A stretch of 64,000 nt of DNA from Flammula alnicola (lineage: Eukaryota > Basidiomycota > Agaricomycetes > Agaricales > Strophariaceae). How positions within the stretch are numbered: the first letter of the stretch is position 1; each line of letters opens with the position of its first letter. The DNA is taken from positions 62,001-126,000 of the forward strand of contig JADNRV010000113.1 in assembly GCA_015499995.1 (NCBI GenBank), in the 5' to 3' direction. Position numbers and translations under genes: made by a program. Positions 1 to 10,800 of this stretch are shown here, one piece after another. Below the pieces are notes generated by a model. The model was not told where the DNA came from. It was given only the letters and a program-made list of their open reading frames with translations, and did no database searches.

Positions 1-1899
1 AGATTGTGGAGGGACGTTTTATACGCATCTGTTGTGTCTTTCAGTGGCAGTTCCCGGGACTGCGCTCTTTGCATCCTTGGGTCTTTGGGCTCTTTGTCGG
101 CAGGTTTCCTTTGCGTCGTCTTTGTCTAGTTTGACTTTCATCTTTGTGATTTGTTAACGGGGTTGTCTGGAGTAGCGGTATCTTTGTTATGACGTACACG
201 TTATTTGCCTTTGTTGGGTTCGTGGTGCGCCTGGTTTTGGCTTGGTGGCATGGTGGCCACTCTCCCCTCGTCGCCGTCTTCCAGCAGAGCTGGAGTCCGA
301 TGTGGAGGCTGAGATGGGGAGGTAGGGGCAGTGGTGTTCCTAGGACTGCGTTGATATGATGTCTATGATAACTATCATCGTTTTCAACGCAGTTTGATCC
401 TACCCTCGCCTACCCACTGTCGTGGGAAAAAACCAACATGATGGTGGTTTAAGGTCAAGGGGCCCCCGTCACGCCTGTGATTACTTGATTCATGGCTTTG
501 ATATTGCTGAGTGGACCTTGAGAGTAAAGCTTCTTTGAATAAACAGTTCAGTTAATTATCCCTTTTGTCGAAAAGGTTGTCAAGCTGTTTCAAAGTCACT
601 ACCAGTGGTTTGAGCAAACATTATTCAACGCTGACATTCAAGTTTGAAGCGCTTCCAAAAAATTGCCATTACACGGCCGGGTCGCTGAATTGAAAAAAAC
701 TAGATTGCGTGACCAATGAGTTTCGTGCAAACAGAATTTGAAATTTCCTGAAAGTCTAATTTGCCGGCTTCCGTTTATCACGCCAGCCTTTAAATCTTGT
801 GCAAGTCAAATTTGCACGGTGTTCAAACATTCTCCGTGCATCGCAGTTGCAGAAATTCACTCTGCTTGCTAATATGGCTGCACCACTTTCAAATTTCCTT
901 CGCTAGCACGTTTGAATAGAATCAAAGAAAATGTTGATTTGCAGACAATATATAAGATACATAATAAACGACAGCAACAGCCAAAGTGAAGCAAAAGAAC
1001 ACGAAAAATGATTATCTCCCTCCCAACTTCTAACCTCAAGGATCAATTCCAACAACCATGAATGAGCGAGAGCGAGGGCTCTTGAAGCAATGCGGACAGT
1101 CGCCCGGTTGCTTGAATGTGATACTGATGGATGCCGACAGATTTTGCAAGCAAAGGGCAATCTGCAGAGAAGGGTGAGAAACAGCCCATGGCGAAGCCGT
1201 GATGGCTGGGATCTGAGAACATACCATATTTAAGGCCTGTGGATAAGAATCTGTGGAAAGGAGGGGTAAGATGAAGAAATCGTACAAAATACAGGTGCTG
1301 CTCCGTGCCACTCAACGTGGTTTCCAACAAAATGGAAAATTGATTGTACATTACAATCACGGAGAGCTGTCATGAACAACATCATGCCACAACAGGAGTG
1401 GGTGGGTAGAAAGAGAAGAAGTTGAAGTTGAGAGGGGTAGAGGAATGGCATGCACGGTCTCCGAAGAATTCTTCACCTGCCGTAGTGCCTGTGGTGAGAC
1501 ACAGTACACAGGATCAGAAATCATAGATTCAATGCAAAGAAAAGGTACGACCCAATGGATCTCTGACCTACCATATGGCATAGAGCCTATATGGTCAGCG
1601 CACAGAATCAGGGGAGCGCCAAAGGATGGAAATCGACAGAGGTGAAGATGAGCAACAGAAAAATTCTGCGTCATGAACCAAGCCTCAGAAATAAACAGTT
1701 ATAAATACGGTAAAATCGAATATTTTGTTCAAGGCCTGAGTGCGCTCGGAGTTGCTCTCACAGAAGGTTCATTCAACACTCATTCTTAAATCTGTGGAAT
1801 GGTTTCAATTGACAGGAAGATTTATTCAAGCTGTATGATACTTTAAGTGAGATATAGACTAAAGAATAGAAAAAATAATGGTGAGAATTCGTCACAAAA
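1..1899. other. No confident gene; hairpin-bearing, AT-rich flank
   Basis: I see no gene in this stretch. The first 600 bases are G/T-rich and unlike the rest. A short imperfect hairpin lies at 346-392, where CTGCGTTGA is matched by TCAACGCAG, and a G/C run follows at about 465-475. This could be the tail of a retroelement, but no long terminal repeat, integrase or reverse transcriptase is visible. From about 600 to 900 the sequence is rich in TTCAA and AAATTT words, as subterminal transposon regions often are, but I could not pair it with a matching end. Short open frames between 903 and 1674 overlap each other and look random. Confidence 0.4.
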
Positions 1900-3930
1900 T
1901 CAAACAGATCTTTGAGATGCAACATAGCCGTGCACCAGAGACTGCATCGACATTCCTCCAGGAAATGAATGTGGGGTGTGAATGCTGGGCTGCAATGTTG
2001 TCGAGGAGTGGCCTGGCTGTGATGGACCCAATGTGGAAGCATGCTGAGACCATGGGGTGGCGGGCGGCATCGGGGGTGTTGGCCTGCTTGTGAAAGTGAA
2101 CATGGACGAGTGGGCGCTGTCCTGTCCTTGAAAGACTTCGTATCTCCCATCATCAGATATAATGCTTTCTTCAATATAGCTACACATTTACGTTAGATAC
2201 TGTGGTGACAATGAAAAGGCATGACTTACGTTCTCCATGCCTCACTGGTAAAATCATTTCCGCGTTCTTCTTTTGCTTCCTCGAACCAGCGATCCACCCG
2301 CGACCAGAAATCAGTGCCATTCCGCTTACGGCCTTGGCTCTTGGGAAGACCAGACCGTGTGCGCTTTGAAGACCTTTCATCGTCCTCAACGACATCGGCT
2401 TCGTCTACCACCAACAGTTCCTTGTTCTCGAAAGCAAAGCGACGCTGTTAAATTGAAAGTGGTTCATGATAAAAAAATAAAATGTATATCTTGGACTTAC
2501 CAACAAAGTATTATGGACAAGGTAGCCTTGTTCGGTGCTGCTTAAAGATGTTGTTCCCCGACGGTAGCGCTCATTACAATCAGCTGTGAATTTCTTCAGT
2601 GAAACCTGGTGTTCGCCGATGATCCCATCTCGAATCTAGTTATAATTGATTAGTTCAAGTCAAGAGGTCAAGATGAGCTTGCTTACGTCTGAACGAAAAA
2701 CATTTCGTACACCCGATGCAACCCTTTTGGTTTCCGATGCGACTTGGGCCTCGCGGGAAGGTTTCCCGATTCCAAACACATTCTGTAAGTCATATTGTGC
2801 AGGATTTTCACGAAGCTTTTTCTAAAGAAAAAGAATGAGAAAATCGGTAGAGTCAGAGATAGTGATGGGCACGGGTATCGACACCCGTGCGGGTTTGCGG
2901 GTACGGGTCTAGCGGGTACGGGTGCGGGTGGGAATTGAGTCACCCTCAGGCAAACCCGTACCCATGAGCCGGGTCACGGGTTTTCAGCCGGCACACGGAA
3001 AACTCCGAAATGTGTGTCAAAAATGTTCTTTAGTTACCAGAATAGTTAATTATGTAATGTAGTTTGATAAAATTTATTCTAATTCTAATTCAACATTGTT
3101 ACAATAGCACAAGTTCTCACGACATCCCCATCAAACCCGCACGGGTTTCTGTACCCACGGGTCACCTGCAAACCCGCACCTGCAAGCACGGGATCCCGTA
3201 CCCGTGGCCATGGGTGCGGGTTTTGGCGGGTACGGGTGCGGGTCGACAAAAATTCGCCCGTGGGTTACCCGTGCCCATCACTAGTCAGAGAGCAAAAGAC
3301 TTGAGAAATGTACCAGAACATCGACATGAAGGTCCTTGAAAGCTGTCCGAGTGGGCTTGTAAATTTGCTCTTGACACAGTCGTCGAATGTTTGCCTGACA
3401 GTGAAAGTTATGTGGTTAGTATGTCAAGTAAGAAGAACAAAAGCTTACCTTTTGATCTTTGGTTAACTGGAAAGACTTGTCAAGACGAATGGTGATTTCG
3501 TCGACAACACCTTTCAGGTCAACATTCGAAGAGGCGCCAGGTGTCAGTGATGGAGTGCGAAGAGCAAACAGAATCCGTTGTTCCACTGCATATTGGCATG
3601 CAACAGCAAACACCCTGGTCATGAGATCTGCTGGGCTAAGGCTACCGGGCAGCGATGACCCAAGCTTCAAGGAAGATAACATTATATAAAATCAAAACAG
3701 GGGCGAAAAAGTGTGCATACCTGATAAAGGCCATGGAGAATTGAGACTTGGTCCTCGTTCAATGCAAACTGAAGGCCAAGCTGCTCGATAAAGCTAGGTC
3801 GGGCTGGGTCTTGGGCTTGATCAGTTGGTGGCAAACTTGAAGACTGCGAGGGCGGACTCGAAGCCCAGGAGTTGGATGAAGAACTGGACACTGATGGATC
3901 CCCTGAAGGAAAGTCATAAGGACCGGACAT
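1900..3930 (-). CDS. Cassette gene A: agaricomycete-expanded protein of unknown function
   Basis: Function unknown. I recognise the family as a common agaricomycete-specific one: the core reads LRENPAQYDLQNVFGIGKP and then SETKRVASGVRNVFR. The start is MSGPYDFPSG at 3930. It opens with a Ser/Pro-rich stretch, continues into a helical region (about residues 60-170) and the core motif, then an acidic and basic segment (VVDEADVVEDDERSSKRTR). It ends in a Pro/Ser/His-rich tail with the stop at 1900. About seven exons join with GT-AG introns, with no frame break seen. The intron at 2822-3313 is 492 bp because a 424 bp MITE sits in it; without the element and its duplicated target it would be 60 bp. 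It is transcribed divergently from cassette gene B, 275 bp away, and lies beside the transposase-like gene C. Exon borders are approximate. Confidence 0.7.
2860..3283. mobile_element. hAT-type MITE, 424 bp, in an intron of gene A
   Basis: The element begins TAGTGATGGGCACGGGTA and ends with its exact inverted complement. It is flanked by a perfect 8 bp target-site duplication, GTCAGAGA, at 2852-2859 and 3284-3291. An 8 bp duplication and a terminal TAGTG (YARNG pattern) are hAT superfamily hallmarks. The interior holds many copies of ACGGGT/ACCCGT words in both orientations, which would bind transposase or fold into a long hairpin, and it codes for nothing. It lies wholly within one intron of cassette gene A. 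Confidence 0.9.
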
Positions 3931-4205
3931 GGCAAGATGGGTGCCTGGCGAAGCAGCACAGGACAGAGTGAGGGGGGACAACTTGAACAGACGCACCAGC
4001 GGCCACTGTGATGATCCCCGGGCTTTTATAGTCTCGCCAAGAAGCTGTGCCGCTTTTCCGTTTTGTTGAATGCAAATCAACGGCGCGTGGACGTGACCGC
4101 CAACGCAACGCGATCTGGAGTGGTGGTCAGTGTTGGAAATTGGTATAAGAGGGTGAATGTCAAGAAGAAAAATCCCTCCTGGGCCTGATCCGCTGATCAA
4201 CTAGA
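3931..4205. promoter_or_regulatory. Shared divergent promoter region of cassette genes A and B
   Basis: These 275 bases separate the start codons of two divergently transcribed genes and so must hold both promoters and 5' leaders. No specific site is recognisable. The arrangement implies the two genes could be co-expressed. Confidence 0.5.
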
Positions 4206-4854
4206 ATGTCCGACTCTGAGTTTGAAACGACTTCACCTTACACCCCCAACTCATGCTTGAAACGTAGACGGTTGCGTTCTCTCCCACCAAGCAACAAGAC
4301 TTCTGAGTAGATATTTTATTTATTTTGTTTTACTATCGCTGACAGATTTCTTGAAGGCTCTTTGCTGCAGGAGGGATCTTAGACTCTCAGACCACCGATA
4401 CGCAGTGGGAAGAGAACCTCTTGAATCCTCACCTTGATTCATACCTGGGTATAAAACCAGCCATTCTTCTGACAGAATCACTAACTGACCATATTCTTTA
4501 GAGCATGGTATATCACAGTTGAATTATCTTGAACTGCAAAGGCGGCAATCTGGGCGGCAATCTGAGTCTCTGAGCTCTAGCTCAAGTTCTTCACCTTCGA
4601 CTACCGGCCCCAATCCTTGCCTGGCTGCTTCACTTGCTGAGAAGGTGCATGGTATCGTTGAGCTTCATATGAAGGAGGTGGAGGAGGATGTCCGAAGACA
4701 GGTGGAAGGCAAAGTGCGCACAGAGGTTGAGGCTTTGCGAGCTCGTGTGGATCTATTGTGTGAGGAATTGTATCGTGAACGCAGGTGGATTCGCACTCTG
4801 GAGGAGTCTCTTCAAGAGAACAACATTACATTTCCTTCGTATCCTCGGAATTAA
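4206..4854 (+). CDS. Cassette gene B: coiled-coil protein of an agaricomycete-expanded family
   Basis: Function unknown; I recognise the family pattern. Exon 1 starts MSDSEFETTSPYTPN with a basic KRRRLRS patch. The middle exon carries DTQWEENLLNPHLDSYLE, and the last exon NYLELQRRQS, a Ser-rich linker and a C-terminal coiled coil (EKVHGIVELHMKEVEEDVRR and on) before the stop at 4854. Introns begin near 4308 and 4440. In the middle exon the frame is held only if the GGG run at 4373-4375 is one base short: as written, a stop follows at once. This is either a true frameshift or a homopolymer error. The gene is divergent from gene A and converges on transposase-like gene C, whose stop is 30 bp downstream. 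It may be an accessory gene of that element, which is inference. Confidence 0.55.
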
Positions 4855-4883
4855 ACCAAGCTAATAAATTTACATTACAATTG

Positions 4884-7800
4884 TCACACATTTGAGGCTG
4901 AAAAATCAAGAACAAGCTCGCCAGGCATAGACAGAGCACTACGACCATGTCCTCGAGCTCGTGTTGGATTATCTATTCCCCATCCCCGACCTCGAGCCCG
5001 TGCGCCACGGCCCCTGCTGTGACCCCTCATGGAAGCTTGACCTGACGCTTCCTTCTCTGTGTCCTCCTTGCTCTTCTTTCGCTTGTCAATCATACGGCGA
5101 ACACTGGCATCAATGACAGCAGGTTCATCTAATACAGCAGGTGGAATCCGGAATTTTTGGAGGTGGATGGCATCGCGCATTTGTGCGGTATTCAAGATGA
5201 GATCATCTGGGTTCTTGATATGTTGTACGATTGGCGCTCGACGCTGGGTCCGCACACGTTCTTGATAAACATAACGAAACCCGCTGGTCGTACATTTATT
5301 GGTGTCGCAATCATGTTGGGTGTTGACGGTGCATAACAGATCCTATAAGAATATCAACAAATCAATATCAGATGAGTAAGAGCGTGAAACTCACTGAGAT
5401 TGGTACGAAGGACCACTCGTTCAGATATTGGAGACGCGGCATTTGGAATTTGGTGGATGTGTTCGACGAATCTACAGTTTCAAGGAGAAGGCCATCTGGT
5501 CTCGAGTTATCATGGTTTTGAGAGCCGACTTGCTGTATGATTTCACGCAAGCAAGCAATGAAGGTAGGCATATTGGGACGCGGGGGTTGAACGATCACAT
5601 GCTGGCCCACCACACACTTGTCACCGTTCAACAGGCAGACTTCTCTTCCTGTTACGTAGAGCTGACCGGCTGAGGCACCCAATACACTGGGTAGTTTGGT
5701 GCCCGTTAGTGTTTGGTTGAAAGGGCGTGGGTGCGGTTTGTCGGCCTTACATCTCCCTAAAAATTCAAATGATATGTCAGCTTTTGAAACGACGACAGTA
5801 TGTACAACAAATACCCAAAGACAAGGTTCGTTCGCTGACAGCCAAGAGCCCAAGATAATTCTGTACAGTTTGGTCTGCATGAATAAGATGCAAAGGGCCA
5901 GGCCCAACTGTCCGCCAATTTGTCGGTACAAGCATTTCTGGGCGGGGCAATGTTTCATTGAGCGGGGTACTGAGAAGATGTGCCGGAATAAAATAGCCGC
6001 CACTCAAGAGATGTCGAACACGATTTCCTTGAGCAAATGCCATTGCAATATCACGAGAAGGGGCCTGCCGATTGCTGTGAACACTTTTGGCTCGAATCAC
6101 TGCATTGAAAGACTCGAAAGACTCTGTTGCAAAGAGAATGGCTGGGCCGAATCGGCGAATATGAGCAGGTATATGCAAAATAATGTGGAACTTTGATTTG
6201 TTAAACCAAGCGCACGTCCACTGTGCAGTTTTGAGTAAAAAGTTCTTGATCGCATGCTCAACAGTTCTCTGCAGAATATACGTAGGTTAGAAGAAGTCTC
6301 ACAAAGCTATAACCTGACTGACCGAATATTCATCAATGTCATTGATGATTGGCTGCCAGAGAAGAGGAACAAGCTTTGAGAGGGCCAGCCAAGCCTCGAA
6401 TACATCATCTGCGACCATATCAATGATAACGAAAGGCGCGACTTGGGCAATTGTGCGAAAATCACGGCCAGTGAGAGAACCTGCATAGTTGACCAAAGTT
6501 TCTCCACTGAGTTGCGAGATTCCGAGGCCGCGAACATCAACGCTGTTCAGCCGTTGAATGAGGAGAATTTTCTGGTCGTCGTTGACCTGATTTCGAACCA
6601 TATCGCGCCAGAAGTATTTGATGAAGCCCAGAAGAACAACGTGCAGGATCTCAACCGGAGTGTCTTCATGCGGATCGAGGCCTATTCATACCATCATGAA
6701 TGCAGGGGCATTAACAAACCAATTGATGACTTACCTTGCAATCGCCAAACCGGACTTGTGATGTCCGAAGGCAATTCAGCGATAGCGGCATCAAGAGCTC
6801 GCTGTTTCGCCTGCGGACCGTGCTTCCCTTTGTATGAAGAAAAGAGCTTCTCGAAGTGAAACTCCTGCACGGTGTCCTTGATTCCAGTTTGTGTGCGAGC
6901 CTTCTTCAGCTCAGTTTTCGAGCCAATAATGGTCGCCTTTTGGAAATATGAATCGAGTGTTCTCTGTGTTTGAGCTTTATTGCGAGGTTCGCCAAGCTAA
7001 GCAGATACAGATCAGAAGGCGATCCATGTTCAAAACGTGTACATACCTTCACAAATGCTGAAACACGATCCAACATTGCTGAATAACCTTCCTCGTACTT
7101 TTTGCGTTTACGAGATGTCGAAGGTTGAGTAGGGATGCTGCTGTCTGGCAGTGCCTCGCTTGTTGTTGCACCATCTGAGTCATTCGCCGCAATAATATCT
7201 GTCTCAACTTCACTACCTGCGCTTGAGGGAGCAGGACTGTTCTGTCGCGAGTCATTGCCAATGTTTGGGAAGATGTTTCCGGCGTCTTCAGCATCGCTTC
7301 CTTTGACCCAGCATGAGCGGCAAAAGAACTTGCCCCGCAGTCCAATATGACAAGCGAACTCGCTATGCATGGGGTTGTCCCCGAGTAGGGCGAGAACGGC
7401 AGGGAAAATAAGGATTGGCTCCTTATGTTCAGAGTCCCATGCCCAGATACCATCACGCTGAGCTACCCTAGAATTAATGGTGAGATTCGGCATTGTCGAA
7501 GCGATAGAAAAGACATACTCTGTTTGACTAACAACTCCATCCATCATTTCCAAAGGCGGTGCCAGGTTGGATGTACATAAAAAATGAATGTTATATTCCT
7601 TGGCTGTATGCTCGCGTGGTAAGCCTGCAAGAGTAAACAAGAAGCTGTTATGTTCGTTCCATTTCTTCGACATGTTCCCAGAAGTATCATCGCAGTACAT
7701 CCATAGCGGCAAGGAGACAACCCGGTGCCCTTTTGCCAAGGTTCGCCAACGGTTACCGAGAACGGGGTTTGTATGCTTCCACGGTAAGAGAGATGATATG

Positions 7801-10800
7801 ACGCTCTCTTCCTTTGGAAAATAACCTGTTGATAAAATTTGTATCTGACCTTTTGCATAAAGAATAGTCTCTTACCGTGAATAAGAGATGGATGAGGTAC
7901 TCGGTAACGCTCAAATTCCTTCTCTAAGGAAGCAAAACCTTTGGCAAGCTGGTGTTCAGATACCTCGAGCTCAATATCCTTGCGAACAACCCAGCCCCAT
8001 ACGCCGTCAACTACTCGGATCTCCATCTTCCACGCCCGAGCGAAAAAGGTGCCGTTTCGAGTAAACCAGCGCTCCGGAATGCACATAGAAAGATCCTTGA
8101 GCAGGGCTGGCTCGTAGATGTAATAGTCGTCTTCACGGACGCGGACCATTGGGGTTGTTTCTTCTGGTCGAAGTTCCTTCAGCCATCGTTCCGCTTGCCG
8201 ACTTTCGTCAAGCCGCTTTCCAGTATCTTCAGGATAGAAATGAATATGGGGGCGAACTTTCGGATTGCACATTTCCTAAGTCAGATTTCAGAACGGATAA
8301 GCATATGAAAGGGTAATCAAGGGAAGCTATACCTGAGCGAGTATTTGAGCCATGTTGTTCACATGGTAGCGGTGCCCCAGCTTTCCGTCGTATGCCAGGG
8401 TGTCAACGCCGCATGAATTTTGCAGGATTTTGTTTAGTGTTTTGAGGGATTTCGTGGATGGGACATCGTCGACATCGTTGATTCGCAATAGCCACAGGAA
8501 GAGGTCGAGTTGCTTGCGAGAGAATACTGAACGCGGGAGGTGCATAAGGATATCCAACGAGCACGTCTAAGACCGTGTAAGCGATTGGACAGAGCAGATT
8601 TCGGCAATCGACTCACGATTTTGTCCTCCCATGGAAACCATTCCTCGGAAAGGCCAGTATTCAACTGATTGGTGCGGGCGCGTTTGCGAGGACCATGATC
8701 AGAAAATTGTTACGAGGACCCTTTAGGGGCTTCATTTTTAACCCGACTTCTGCAGGAGGACCCTTTGGCATCAAAACTGAGGGAAATTTTGTACATGTTT
8801 GTTTGATGGACAGGTTTATCTTATCTATAGTCACATGAGCATTAACACGTGATATTTGTCAGCCTTGCAAAGTAGCGGCGTACAAATTCTTTTATAACCC
8901 GGACCTCTGCAAAGAGGACCCTTTGGCATCAAAACTGAGGGAAATTTTGTACATGTTTGTTTGATGGCTATGTTTATCTTATCTATAGTCAATTTCGGTG
9001 TGTTCAGGAAGTGGGATGCTCAGTCCCCACCGCGAGGAGCCAACTGCAGGTTGGCGACAAGCGGCACTTATTGCTAGTATGAATAAATGTTCTTTCACTT
9101 CTTTACTGGGATGATCTATGCAATTGAGAGGCCACAAGGAGCCAACTAAATTTGATAGGCATATTATCACTTTAAAACTATCAAAGTGAGGGGAATCTGA
9201 ATGAGAGATTGGGAAGCGCTGACCATTCACTGAATCTGCTGAGTATATTTAGCAACTAGTAATAGCAGAGGCACCATCAGCACATAACCACGTGCAGAAA
9301 CTTTCACAAAAATATGCAAAGACTGCAGTATTGCTCGGACGATGGAGATCTTGGGCTCAATCAAAAGCTATTGATGAGTAGAATTCATTTATCATAATTT
9401 TGGAGCTTAGTAAAAGACCCTCCTATGTGAAATTTGGGAATTACTGTAGACATTTCCCACATTTGGACATTCTTTGTCATTATCTGACATTGCCTTTACC
9501 CAGCTACCAGGGCTAGCTAGTCCGAAAGTAGGCTCACATTTGGAAAGTAGGCTTGCGCTTAGAAAATAAACTCACATTTAGAAAATAGGCTCACTTTTCT
9601 AGTATATAGCTTGTGTAATATAATTTGGGTCCCTTGGTCAAGTAATGTAGTGCACTATTAAAGAAAAAGGTGGCTTCCATTAGAAAGTGGCTCAGCTGGC
9701 AAGCTTAACATGTGCGTGCAAATGAGAATTAGTTGACTCACAATAAGATCTACCTAAATGTGTGTTGGAAAGTACAAAAATACCTTAGAAGTGCATCGCA
9801 AGATTAGTGCAGCTTATTTGAATAAATGTGTAGTTTCACTGTCATACAAGGCCTGACAAGAGATGAGACAGTCCAGGACAAAGGATCCTTGTCAGTGGTA
9901 GGCCAACTGTCAGGACAAAATGTGGGTAAGAATGCGGGTATGCTGATGTGATTTCTATCAGTCAGCATGTACTGGACTGGACATGATGACTGTATATCAT
10001 TGCATCAGCATGTACCGGACTGAACATGATGACTGTATGTCATCACATCAGCATCCATCACTGGACGGGTTCAGCCAATCAGCCAACCCTCCCTTCACCG
10101 CCGCCACTGCAGCCTTGTAAGCTAGAATTATATATGCGCTTCTTCTACATACAGTGTGCTGGGGGGACAGGACATATGGTCACTGTTGGGGGCAGGTGAT
10201 GGTAAACATGGGGTCAACAATGCGAGAAATGATGTCCGGGACTGTATTTTGGAGGCTGCTCATTGTTGGGGGCGCTTTTGGGCGCGGAAAAAAATTCTAA
10301 TGGGGTCTATAAATATATTCTGAGCCCCCACCCTTTGCGCACCTCGGGAGAATGGCTTTGGATGACGTTCCTATTTGGGGCTGGGCTGCTATCAAACAAC
10401 TGTCAACAATGCAGGAAATGATGCTCGGGCTTGTATTTTTGCTTGCGCTCATCGTGTGGGGCAGTTTGACTGCGGAAAAAAATCCAATGGGGTCCAATAA
10501 TATATTGCTACCCATTGCGGCCCTCTGCGCATCTCACGGGGGGCGGGGATGGGTGGATTGAGATGGATGACTTTGGATGACAGTCTAAAATTAGACGGAA
10601 AGCGCCTCAGTGTGATATTTTTAGATGCCAGCGCTTGTTGTTCGTTATCTATAGATTAGATAGCCAGAAAGCGCCCTAGCCTGATATTTTTAGATGTAGA
10701 TGCTCGTGCCTCGGCGACTGTCTCTGTTATCTATTGATTAGATACCTTTGATCAATCCCACGCTCATGTTCAAAAATAGACACGGTTCTCTGTGCTTGAA

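Noticed and set aside
1..600. Solo LTR or retroelement 3' end
   Set aside because: A G/C-rich tract and hairpin are present but no direct terminal repeats, primer-binding site or coding remnant could be found.
903..1674. Five overlapping minus-strand frames
   Set aside because: Short, mutually overlapping, without splice partners or recognisable sequence.
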